NCBI GenBank assembly: GCA_964019415.1
Contig: OZ025876.1
Span: 4,328,293-4,392,292, forward strand
Origin: Ianthella basta
Lineage: Eukaryota; Porifera; Demospongiae; Verongiida; Ianthellidae
Direction of reading: 5' to 3'
DNA length: 64,000 bases
The position numbers and the translations under genes were made by a program. Position 1 is the stretch's first letter; each line of letters opens with the position of its first letter. Shown here piece by piece: positions 1 through 17,600 of the stretch. The notes below the pieces were generated by a model that saw nothing but the letters and a program-made list of their open reading frames with translations, did not search any database and was not told the DNA's origin.

Positions 1-1690
1 ATCTTTGCTGTTCCGTTTTCCCGTTCATGCTGGACGCATGTGGGACATGTCCTATGTAAACAAACGCTCAACAATGGCGGCCAATTTTCGACCTTCGTAT
101 AATTGCTTATATCTCCTGCAAATTTTATTCAATCAAAGTCAGATGAATACCAGAAGAAAGAACAGACTCAGCTCTCCAATTCTACGTACGATATCTGATG
201 ATGGCGCCTTGCTACACTGAATAATGTCACCGCCAACGAAGCCATCAAATTAGGGGGAAATATCTTTCTGGCTATCGGTGGAACGTTTAAAAGGAAAAAG
301 GACAACATTAATCTGTTCATACACATACGATCTAACTTTTGTATGCATGCATTGTTGTTAAACCTATCCTATGCAAAGTTACAGCAAGAAAACTAACTTT
401 CGTTTCTCTCTGGCCAACTTTCGCGCAATGTAACTCCTCACAGGAAGTGAGAACGAACAATGCATGCATGGAAAAGTTAGATAATTTCCTTAGCATGCGA
501 AACGATCCATCAACGTGCCTCTTACTGCCAACACCGATAGCCAGAACGTTCTTTTCGTGGATAACCGTAGCTATCCGCCCTCGGGGGCCATGTCTCGTGA
601 CGTCCTCGTGATATTTCTAAAAAATGGCTGACGGCCATATAGCACATCGCGCTGTTTGGCATTTTCGCTCGAACGATTCGATCATGACTGCGCGGTACGG
701 CTTCTTTCGTCCTTAGGTACATACCTAGCTGCCAGATACGGCGTTCTAGGACGATTTCTTTCTTAAGACTTCGCAAATCACGCGCACATCACATGACATT
801 GCGCGCGTTGCCACAGAAACAGAGAAATTCACAACATTTATGTTATGATTACCCTAATGTAAACAAAACTGGACATGTCCCACATGCGGAGAACTGCTCC
901 TGCCGATGCAGGCCAGACATCCTTGAAAATGTTATACCTGCGAACACAACTGCTTAGATGGAACGGAGACATCGGTAAACGGTCAGAAATGATCCATAAA
1001 ACGCCAGTAGAACGAACCAAAGCGTACATTGATGCCTGAGCCACTCTAGGTGGTGATATCTTCCATAGAAAGGGAACCATTCGCGAAACTTTCACGGCTT
1101 CGCAAAATTGAAATCGCGAAAATTGTCAGGAAAGGGGCATTTGCGAAATATACATCCCGCGAAAATTTGTATGTATACGGTATGCAATCAGTAGTTAGCG
1201 TTCAGATCTGTTATGCTTGTGTACATAGTGCTACTGTGGATGTGTTTGTACCTTCTTTTTTACTAGTCTTACATAGTTGTTATAGCAAGGGCCAAAGGTA
1301 AACTGTTGTAGAGGCACACAAAGCTGTATTAAGTTGTTGTAGAAATGCTCAAGGGTCGTGTCGACTCAGTAAAATCAGTTGATCTCTCTTTTCATGCTTG
1401 TTTAATGTTGCAATCTTTATTAGCTCTTTACAGTACATTGCTCTTTACAGTATATTGCTATATATAATACACATTTCAGATTGTTCTCACTGCACACTGT
1501 GACACATACTAGTACATGTGGATATGAAAATCCACTTACAGTTTGCACCATTGCACACAACCACTTCTAATATCCACAGTTACTGTAGCTACATGATACA
1601 CATAACATACAAATAGTATGCAGATAGCTCGAGGGATGGATAGCTATATACTCATATTTTTACACATTACACATTACGCACTATTCATAG
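1..1690. other. Unassigned sequence before copy A
   Basis: No convincing gene is visible here. An 18-base word, CGCATGTGGGACATGTCC at 35-52, returns in inverted orientation at 871-888. Positions 1065-1185 contain several short 'cgcgaaaatt' and 'cgaaat' motifs of a kind common in dispersed invertebrate repeats. Similarity to the intron in front of the equivalent exons of copies B and C begins near 1690. This block is therefore either an insertion in a long intron of gene A or foreign flank of a truncated copy. Confidence 0.4.
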
Positions 1691-1994
1691 CAGTACGTTC
1701 ATCAGTCCAATCTACACACACTCTTGTGTGTGGGGTATGTGTACTATGTGCACTCTAGTTTTATCAGTGCTAGTGTCTCGATTACTAACCACAAACAGTG
1801 CCATACCCAGGGTTTGTTTAGGGGCACACTGGTGCCTTTGATCCTCCTCACACCCTGTCACACACACCAATGTGGTAGTGAACAATGTGATGTGATGTGG
1901 AGGGTAAATGAATGGTGAGAGTGGGTATTGGAGGAGGCAGCATGTGAATTCCAGTATCACTGTGTGAATACCACTTGATTGTTCTCTCCTGTAG

Positions 1995-7728
<5,734 letters not shown>

Positions 7729-8640
7729 CCAACCCACCAAACAACAGTCGTGTGTTTGTTTCAAAGAGTAACACTTGTACAGGACATTACTGAATTACAC
7801 AATCTGTGTATATTGTGTGACACGTGCCCAGCACACATTTATATTTGTATTGCAATACAGTAACATTTGCCATGTTTCCTGTTTAAACTGTTTGTATTAC
7901 TACATTCTATTGCCCAATGTGTTTACATTGTACATGTATTTGGCAGCATGTGCCACATCATTATACATGATGTATCTTTTAACATTGCAACGAGTACCAG
8001 TGCATGGGCAGTCATGAAGTTCATGTAATGTAGCTGGATGCTTATAGTCAAAGTCCCAGGCTGTTAAATGACATGACATTATAAATCACTACATATACGT
8101 GTACACGCTGCAGCTACATACATATAACATGAGTGAGGATTAAGCAATTCATTCCCTCGATTAATTGAGTTGGCATGCATGATGGATGCATTATACCTAT
8201 ACAATATTATGTACATTAGCCTGCCCATGTGGTTAGCTAGCTGTGATTGAGTGCATGCATATATACATACAGCATGATATTGTGCATGTGGTCAGCATGC
8301 ACCATGTTGTGTTTTTTGACTGTGTGCATTTCTTGCCAATATCTATACAGTGTTTGCCCCCTAGCTAGCTGTAGTGTCCTGCTCACCAGTGTTATTACAC
8401 TTCACTAAAGTGCTTTACACCCACATCTACAGCCTCATCTGGGGGATGGAGGTCACTTCTTCACATGACGTTGTTGTTTTTGCTATTGCCGTTCCAACAC
8501 ATGGTGCCACTGGCTCAGTGCTACAGACTGTACTGCCCCCTCTACATCCCACCACACAGATAGAACGACGGAATTAAAGCTCCCCATGCCACTTAGTCTA
8601 CCGTATTGTTTACTTAACTGGGTGTAGCTAAAAGGCTACA
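7729..8640. other. Intergenic region, copy A
   Basis: This covers the 3' flank of gene A and spacer shared with copies B and C. It includes a block around 7900-8000 that in copy C occurs twice. It is AT-rich with many TGCATGCA and TAGCTAGC words. I see no gene. Confidence 0.5.
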
Positions 8641-8654
8641 CTGCTACAACACTT

Positions 8655-8762
8655 CACTCTACTCTTCGCAGGCTCAAACTCATCACATTACCCACAGACA
8701 GCCTTCTTAAGCTTCTGTGCACTTGCCACGTAACTTCACTTGCTTGTCCTTCCCCAATTTGG
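8655..8762 (-). pseudogene. Relic of minus-strand Cys-rich gene, copy A
   Basis: On the minus strand this aligns with the ORF that starts at 27673 in copy B. The start codon is destroyed: the B sequence AATGGGG is AATTGGGG here. An in-frame stop follows soon after the 'KCTE' motif, and part of the Cys/His segment is deleted. It is read as a dead copy. Confidence 0.5.
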
Positions 8763-9001
8763 GCGAGATTTTGGGTCACTATACAAAAACATGAGCCTGT
8801 TAGGGAGCATCAAGATGACTTAAGGGGACCAGTCGCCAGGAATCCCTTTCTATTTCTATACATGATTACACAACCACATAATGCACCCCTCAAGGTTCGA
8901 GTAACTGGCCATCCGTAGCGAGGTGTACTTGTATTGTGCCCCTAGTCAGCGATTCCCTCCATTCCATACACGCCTATCCCTACAAGCTTATAAGCATGGC
9001 G

Positions 9002-10400
9002 ATGGACAGGCAAGGAAAGTGGCGAGGGAGGTGCACTGCAATCGACTGCGTCTGTAGTATTTACACGAAAGAAGACCTAGCAGATAAGCTGCGTTGTGAC
9101 TACTGCGATCATCCCCCCCGGAGTGCGCACCCTTCTTGGAAAGTGCACAGGGTGCAACCGGTGTGATGGCTATAAAGTGGATGAAGAAGAAGCAGATGAA
9201 CTGGGTGAATGTAGTTACTGCGGCTGCTCCCTTGAGGAACATGGTTAGTAATTACACTACACGGCTTGCAGTCAGTTAGTTGACCTTCATCTTGCAGCCC
9301 TTACAATATTTGTGTGTAGTGCATTATAATATGTATGTGAGTTGTTGGGACAATTCATGTTCCGTTAGGTGAGTAGGATCTCCTTATTGAAGTCGCTACC
9401 CTATAGAGTGTGAGTATGATAGTTAGATGTTTTGGCTTAACTGTTACCTTTATTAGTGGATGGGGATGAAGTAGTTGACATTATTATGTACGTAGGTGAA
9501 TTTAGTTAAAACTAGTATTTGTCAAAGTTCTATTGTTTGTCCTATGCTCACTACGTTCATGCATACAGAGGTAAAGAAGACATTAGCAGTATTGCAATCA
9601 GGCAATGTGCCATCAAGTACAGGCACTCCAGCCAACACACCTGCCACTGCACCAGCCATTCCACCAACACACCCACCAGTCACTGGACCAACCCATCCAA
9701 CAGCGCTTGCTAGTCAATATGGCTACTTGTGCCAGTTTCCTGGTTGCCAGAAACCATGCTTTGTGGAGGGACAGAAAGTGCATGATTTCTGTGGGCATAC
9801 ACATACTGCGCATACTCTGCAAGTGAGTTTGCATAACTACGTAGCATGTGCCACATACAATGTCATGTATGTATATATAATGGACACGTATAGTTTGGGT
9901 GTTTTATGTGCTTGCATGCAGTGTACCCTGGTGGACCATGGTGGACTCAGTGTACCTGGTGGACTTGGTGTACCTGGTGGACCCGGTACTGGTGGCCCTG
10001 GAGGATATGGTGGACCTGTCAGCACCCAACCACGCATGCCACAACCCACACCAAGACCAACATTGGAAACAATGCACTACTCCAAACCTTCACCATCGTC
10101 TGGTACCATGAAGCCTCAATCCAAGTCAGCCGCCTCTGGCTGGCCCTAGTGCTACATCTCCTCCTCCACGTTTCCAAACACAAGTAGGAGAACAGGTCCC
10201 TCTTGCACCAGGGGATAGCTCTAGGGTGAGTCATGTACTGATGTGCAGTGTGTACATGCGCATATACATATGCTTAGCCAACCTTACCTTCATGTGTAGC
10301 TACACCTCTCTCTGCACAGCCAAAGTGTAGGAATCCCCAGTGCCAGAGACCATGTTATGTTGAAGGCAGCAAGATGTTTGATTACTGTGGAAAGAACTGC
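9002..10400 (+). pseudogene. Cys-rich zinc-binding-like gene, copy A, frameshifted
   Basis: Exons by comparison are 9002-9243, 9569-9822, about 9922-10225 and 10320 to about 10400. The first exon encodes 'MDRQGKWRGRCT' followed by Cys pairs and 'YCGC'. The second is Pro/Thr-rich and ends in a Cys4-like motif, 'FPGCQKPCF...DFCG'. The third is Gly/Pro-rich. The last repeats the motif as 'CRNPQCQRPCY...DYCG'. A tract of seven Cs at 9114-9120, six in copy C, shifts the frame in exon 1. Correcting it restores the phase expected by exon 2. Further indels lie in exons 2 and 3, and a foldback insertion alters the C-terminus. An upstream ATG at 8996 is in frame, but 9002 matches copy C. The function is not known. 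Confidence 0.55.
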
Positions 10401-10409
10401 AAGCTACAT

Positions 10410-10450
10410 TTGATTAGCTTGCATGTGGAACTCACATGCAAGCTAATCAA
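10410..10450. repeat. Perfect 18 bp hairpin at the end of the Cys-rich copy A
   Basis: Arms 10410-10427 and 10433-10450 are exact inverted complements around a five-base loop (GAACT). Only the right arm exists at the equivalent place in copy B (about 29179-29197). The left arm is therefore a newly made inverted copy of adjacent sequence, inserted after the last Cys motif. Confidence 0.9.
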
Positions 10451-11538
10451 TGTATTCCTTCAAGTACCTTTGGCATATAGTATGTGAGAGTTATACGTGT
10501 GCTCTAGTTAACACCCAATAATACCATGTACACACATACACACTTTTGTGAGTTTTGAAGGAATCTGAGCAATGCAGAAGTGTAAAGCATCAATCACTGT
10601 GATGAACTTTGTTAATTGATACTGGGATGAACACTGCAGACAGTTTAACATTCTAGTGGACTGACAGTGACCTTGGCACCACCCTTTAAGCACCCCATGG
10701 TGGCCACTCCACGTGTAATGCTTGTGATTGGGACATACTACAGACAGATATAATGCATTGGGATGTTCTGCATTGATGTGTGTCCTCAGCATTAACTGTG
10801 CTTTAATAACATTACTTATACCAGTAAATATTTATACTCATACAATATATATGCTACAAGAACCATTCAGAATTCAACTTATGCACTGAGGGAATGTGTG
10901 TACAAGACAGACATGTTGAATGTGTAGCTATATCTTCAAGGTGTTAACTTCCTGCCCGGATTGCACACTGACTGGTTCAAATACAGATGAGTAAACAGTC
11001 ATGTGTGTAGCTATGTGTTCCAAGTCTGTGCTCTGGTATACAGAATATGACTATATTAGCTATAACAGTTGAGAGGGGCCACAGGGCTTGTCTTAGTGGG
11101 CCGCTACAATTAGCTATAGCTTAGTATGATCTGACTGAAGCCCTGGTCCTGACATATGCATGCACCATATAATTATTATTTCCCCTTGGTCATCAAACGA
11201 TATGCGAACCATGCACATGCAGCTGCTTCACCCTTAGCTACTGCATGGAGACATTTTTGGTGTGCTGGTGTACTGATGGATCATGTTGGATGTCAGTCAT
11301 CACAGGTTATACACACAAGAGATAGAGGCAGACAATAAAAAGGTAACACTTGCAATACTGTAGCTAGCGTGAGGTTGTTTGCAATTAGTGGACCACAGAA
11401 GTGCTCCAGTAAATTTAATAATATTGCTGGTCATATTCTTATACATCACTGGCTGTATTGCAGTACTGAATTCACAAAGGATAGTACAGCCATGCACCAT
11501 GCATGCATGCACACTCCAGGGTTGGCGGGGCCTGCATA
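10451..11538. other. Intergenic region between copies A and B
   Basis: Positions to about 10880 match the region after the copy B Cys-rich gene (29194-29600). The rest is spacer leading to the gene B promoter. I see no coding exon. Confidence 0.5.
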
Positions 11539-11546
11539 TCACGTGA
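11539..11546. promoter_or_regulatory. TCACGTGA palindrome upstream of gene B
   Basis: An E-box palindrome (CACGTG core) about 95 bp before the gene B start. The same octamer occurs close upstream of the starts of genes C, D and F. Such sites bind bHLH-leucine-zipper factors (USF, MITF/TFE class) in animals. Its role here is inferred from position. Confidence 0.5.
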
Positions 11547-11640
11547 TATTAATTCGATGAGTATAGTTACCACGCCCCTGTCAAGTCCAATGGATTTGCG
11601 GATGTCTACTTTTACCTTCGCTTGATTCCGTCTAGCTGCA

Positions 11641-14600
11641 ATGCCTCTTTCTTCGCTGCTCGCCCGTCTCGGAAGCCTTCATCCGCTGGAAATCATCGGA
11701 GATCGCATCAAAGGAGCGAAGAGTCGCTTGGGAGTCGGGTTGTCCAGCGGATTTAGCCGGGACCAGTTTAAGGAAATAGCAGGCGGCATTCTCGTTCCCC
11801 AAGACGAAGACTTGGAACGTGTGGCAGGGAAAGATTACAAGCTTGTCATTGATTTCAACGAACTGTGAGTGTATTTCTACTCACTTTATGATCAGTGGAC
11901 AGGGCTGGCGGAAGGAATTTTACTTTGGTCAGGCGAAATGGGTAGTGGCGTATGCTGGGTATTTGACCGGGGGGACATCCTCTAGGGGGGTCCGGGGGCA
12001 TGCCCCCCCGGGAAAATTTTTGCAAATATAGGTGTTTATCAGGGCTTTTGAAGCACTTTTTACTACTTCCAGGTTCACTCAATGTACCTTCAAGTTCACA
12101 TGTACAGTGCAGAAAAATCAGATCATGAACTCTATATAGTACTGCAGGTTATAGCAAAATACCAATAATACAGACTGTCAGTAATAGCTATTAAGTAAGA
12201 AATTATTAGAAGTTGCCAAACACAGAGAGTCTATGTTCACTGCCTTGAACAAAGTTATTGGCAGTAGTGCGCAGGTCAATCCTATTCAGCATCTCTTTGT
12301 ATATACTGAGCACCATTAGGTGGTTCAACCTTGCCTGTCCCATGCTGCTTCGCAAGTAGCTCTTGATCCTCCTCATTGTAGAAAAGGTCCGTTCGCTTGA
12401 TGCATTTGTTGCAGGCATGACAAGGATCAGACGTGCAACAAAGCACACCTGCCTGAAGAAAGCCCGTTGGCCCTCAGACAGGCTCCGCAGAAAAGTGAAA
12501 ACTTCCTGTAGAGTGACTTTGTCAGGCTGGGCTTCCCTGGCAAAATTTGTGCCGAAGATTTGCAGCTGTGTGGAAAGTTCACTCTCATTGAAGTCATTTC
12601 CATAAAAAGCAATAACTTCTTGAAGCTCAGTAGAATAGTTTTCTTGATTGGCTGCCTTCAGAAGAAGTGATTCCAGATTGCGGTAGATGGCATACCCTGG
12701 CTGATCAAAGCGGACTTGGATCCTGGCATATGCCATGTCTATGGCCTCAAAGTACTGTCGGCGGTAGTGCTCCTGAATGGTAGGGCTATGGTAGGCATCT
12801 CCATGGCCAACTTCAAGGTCCTTTGGTGCCTTCCTCTTTCTTGGAAGTGAGGGCCCCTCTGTGTCTGTGGAGTTACAAAGTAGCTCCACCCGCTCGAAAA
12901 AGAGCCCAAATGCTTCATCTGTCCTCATGTCCTTCAGTGTCTTGACAGTGAGGGTTGCAATGTCCTGTGCTTCTGCAGCAGACAGGGATTGCTTCTGCAA
13001 AGTCCTACTCAGGTTGTCAGTGATCTTCAGGACCCTCTCACACAGCTTTAACCCAAACAGCAGGTTGTACTGTGACATCTGTGCTCTGACACCAAGCATC
13101 CTTCCTTTTACCTCTGGCACTAAGGTCGTGTCTAGACATTCGTCCCAGAGCTGTTTCAAGACATTGTAGTTGTCGAGGATGCTGCTGATTGAGTCACCGC
13201 GTACGGTCCACCTGGTAGGGCAGAATGATCTAATACCAACCCCAGTGTGACAGTCGTCTTCCGGTGTATCTGCCTTAATTCGATCAAAGGCAGCATTCCT
13301 CTTGGGAGAGAATTTGACGAGCTTGCTGATCTCAAATGCTGTCTCTAAAGCATCACGACATACTTTAGATTGCTTGATAGCATCTCCTACAGCTAAATTC
13401 AGTGCATGACCATAACAGTGTGTATAGACAGCACGCTTCTCTTCTGCCATGATCTGTGTAGCCACGCCATTCCTGCTCCCACTCATATTGGAAGCGCCGT
13501 CATAGCATTGGCCACGGCAGTCAGACAGCTTCACTTTCATCCGGATAAGAACATCCTTGATGGTGCGAACTAGGCTGTCTGCAGTGATACTTCCTACTTC
13601 ATATAGACCAATGAAGTCCTCGTGATCCTGAAGATCCTCACCCACCCATCTGATGATGATCGTAAATTGCTCTTTGTTTGCGATGTCAGTGCACTCGTCA
13701 GCCATAATGCTATAACAGCCACTATCTCGAACACTCTGGCTCACCTCCCGGAGGATCTGAAGTGCCATGATTTGTAGGCACTCATTCTGGATATCATGGG
13801 AAGTGTACTTGTTGGTTTTTTTCTTCATCCACGCTTCTATCTCAGGGCAATCTATGCCACGAAGGTGCAAGAGTTGGATGAAGTTGCTGTCACCATCTGC
13901 ATCGCCACCCCTCAATGGCAGTCCTTGACGGGAAAGAAACCTGATGTTTTGAAGAATCTTCAAAAACATCTTCCTGTTGGTCGCCTTCTCCTCTTTATGC
14001 TCCTGGCTTAGTAGCTCACCAACATCACCCTGGATCTGCCTGGGTAGCAGAATGAGAGCCTCACTTGCCTCCCGGTGACAGTCACTTGCCTGATGTTTGG
14101 CAAAGGCAGTAGTCGCTTCCTTCCAGAAGGTGAAACCTCTGCTGATGAAGGCTGCATCGCGCTTGGTACTCGCTAAAAACTTGCCTTCGTAGTCAGCCTT
14201 CATGCAGAGGTGGCATAACGCTGAGTCGTTCTTGATGTTGTAGTGCAGCCACGGATACTTTTCACACCACTCTACTCTGAAGGATCTCTCTTCATTCTTT
14301 TTGCCAAACATGCGCTTGGGAAAGTTGAACGACTTTCCTGGGTGAAACTTCTCTGGAAGCTCACAATCATCAGAACGCGATGACGCCGCCATTTTCTTCT
14401 CACCTTGGAATGCAAGATGGCGTCCGGTTCGGTCGGTACGGTTGAAGTTTTTGGTGTTTACTACCATTTTTCCGACTGTCACAGTGTGACGAAAACAGTG
14501 GAGTCGATTAACATCCCAAGAAAGAATAAAAAGGCAATTCTGAGCATTATAGTGGGTCCAGATTCCCTGAAGGCCTATTTGTAAGGTTTGTGCATTAAAA

Positions 14601-17600
14601 AAATATCACAGGGTCTGCAGACATTGGTCCGGCAGCCGCCGGGTCTGCCGGACCTACTCCGCCGGCCCTGAGTGGACTTAGTGATCGATCGAGTTTATTC
14701 CTTTGCTGACCGCCAATTCCTCACGTATCCCATCTCTATAGAGTTCTGAACCGCAGTGGGATCTTTGATGCCCGCCCCTGGCCAGATCAAATCAACGAGG
14801 TGTAGCTACGTGTGTCGACTCTTGGAAAGTTGCATGAGATGCGTTTGGTGTAATCTTAGGGTTCATAGCACTCGTAGCTACAGGTCAACATGTTTTGCAT
14901 GGTAGTATACCAATCAGTTAGCTACGTATCTAGCACTTGAGCAAATTTTCATCTTGTACCTTAGCTTTAACACAGATAGCAGGCCAAGCCATGCAGTCTA
15001 GTTCAGACTGTTACAGGTTTCATGTGTTTGAAATGAAGCCTTTCAACCTTGTTTACAGCTCTTTCCTCACTTGTCCTTGTCTTTATCATCAACTGTCATT
15101 TATAGAAGCTGTGTAGCGAAGTCTTAGACTGACCCTATCCTATGCAGTATCCAGACTTGAGACATAGTATGATCGATAGCTATTTGGACACTTCAAACAC
15201 TGCATGGACTATTAATGTCTGTATGTCTGTTTGTCCACCCACTTTGTCCGTGCCTGTGATCTTTGATGCCCACCCCTGGCCAGATCCAACCAACGAGGTA
15301 TAGCTACGTGTGTAGATTATTGGACAATTGCAGGAGATGCGTTTGGTGTAATCTTAGAGTTCATAGCACTCGTAGCTACAGGTCAACTTGTTTTGGTAGT
15401 AACAATCAGTTAGCTAGGTAGCTAGCTAGCACTTGAGCAACATTTTCATCGTGTGCTTTAGCTTTAATACAGATAGTAGGCCAAGCCATACGGGCTAGTT
15501 CAGACTGTTACAGGTTTCATGTGTTTGTTAAAAGTGAAGCCTTTCAACTGTGTTTACATCTCTTTCCTCACTTGTCCAACTTCTTCACATACATCCAATG
15601 TCCACCTCACTCCCTTTTGTAACCTTGGCTACTGTATGACTTCCATTGCTGTACAGCCGAATATAATTTCCCTTAATTACTCTCTTGAATCGACTTCAAA
15701 TAGATATGCAATACATCTGCCTGTCCATGCATGCAGCTGGAGTGTTCACTGTTGAAGGCAGCCACTGAAGGAAAGTGGGAGGTTATCCAGCAGGCCTTCC
15801 ACACACCCAGCCAGAAGGACGTGGTCCAGAGAGTGAGAAACAAGGTGATTTACGTAGGCAGAAGCACTTGTACCATGCTTTTCTATTCCTTACCGTAAAC
15901 GGTTACACAAACTGTGTTATGAACTACATTTGTTGTCCTATTGTTCCATCTAATGCAGTTCGACTGGACTTTATTGCACTTTGCTGCCTATCATGGCCAT
16001 CTTGATTTAGTCAAGAAGCTTGTGACTGTGTGCAAAATACCCCCAGACGCACAGACCAAGGTACAAGTGGAGTGTTTGTATGTCTGTTAGAGGACACATG
16101 TACCACAGATGTTCAGTGGCAGCACATGCAGCATCATTGAATTCTCCATAGTGTGTTCCCTACAGCTATATACACCCATTAGACATTGCATGTTGTCCTC
16201 CCCACCTGTTAGCATCAGTGGACTCCTGTCTTCCTGGCTGCCTGGTCTGGGCATGCCAATGTTGTCAAGCACCTTGTGAAGGAGCAGTGCAGTGTGGCAG
16301 TCATGGATGTGGTAAGACTTAGGAAGACAAAGGATTGCCTCATGAGTATTATGTACTTCTCCTTTTATACTGTTTCTGGCCCTTCTCCACTGGTCACTGC
16401 CCTGATTGTAGGATGGTCGCTCCCTTCTCTATGCATGTGTACGGAGTGGAGACATTGAGCTGGTCAAGTGGTTCATCAAGGAGTACAAACCACCACCAAC
16501 ACTCACAAAGGTTGGCTACAGTTTTGTTTAATTGAGTCATACTGCAGTCTAATGTGTCAATGATTGAAATGTGTAAAGATGTCACCTTCCTCTCCATGCG
16601 CAGTGCAGCTCACTGGTCTATTGAGCTATAGTCTTCTAGAACTGCCGGTGTTGTGTCACTGTGCTTGTCTCTTTGGTGTTATAAGTATACCTCTTTCCCA
16701 CAGGATGGAGGTAGTCTGCTCATTCCTGCTGCCCAGTCGGGCAATTTAGCACTTTTTGATTGGATGGTGGACAGATTTATACTGTCCCCCCACCGGTGGA
16801 GCGAGGTGGGCTATCAGTAGTCTCATCTGTGTGCTCCACTATGTGTATTGTGTTTCACCACATTGGAGTGATGTGAACAGCATGAGATTGAGTGCATGCA
16901 CATCTGTGTGTGTGTAGTCCATTTCCTGTTCTTCTTGATGTATTCTGCTATTAGAATGGTGAAGAGCACCCACTACACAGTGCAGCTGAGTATGGACACT
17001 TTGAACTAACCCAGCACCTCATTCACAAGTACAAGTGTGATGTGTACTGCAAAGACAAGGTGTGTTTACTCGTTGTTGTACACAGTGCAAATAGGCACTG
17101 CATGTGTATGTGTTTGTGTGCAGCACATGTACTGTATGTCAATATCTGTTGTGTAGAGCAGAACAGACACTCTCCTCTGGTGATGTGTGGCAAGTGTGTG
17201 TGTAGAGTGTGCTCCTTGTGTGATGGTATGTGTGTCACAGATACATGTCCACTTCTCTTACAGTATGAGTGGACTCTCCTCCACGGTGCTGCAGTAGGTG
17301 GGAGTGTGGGCCTAATTGAGTGGTTGATGGCAAACCACAAATTTGCAGTGGAAGCAAAAACAAAGGTATTGCTATGCCCACACATGTTACACTGAAGTTC
17401 ATGGACCCTACACCCTTTGGAAGAGCTAACTCTGTACAGTGTAGTGATTGTACTGTATGTATAAACTACTACTTCTGAATGTGGTGAATCCCTTTGTATG
17501 TGTGTGCACGTGCCTGTGTGTGTGTGATATCATGATGGGATGTTGTAAAACAAGTATCACACAGATCATGGATCAGGGAGCGGATCGTGAGGAGTCATGA

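Noticed and set aside
9837..10049. Minus-strand collagen-like Gly-Pro-Pro ORF
   Set aside because: Antisense of a Gly/Pro-rich coding segment built from GGTGGACCT-type units.
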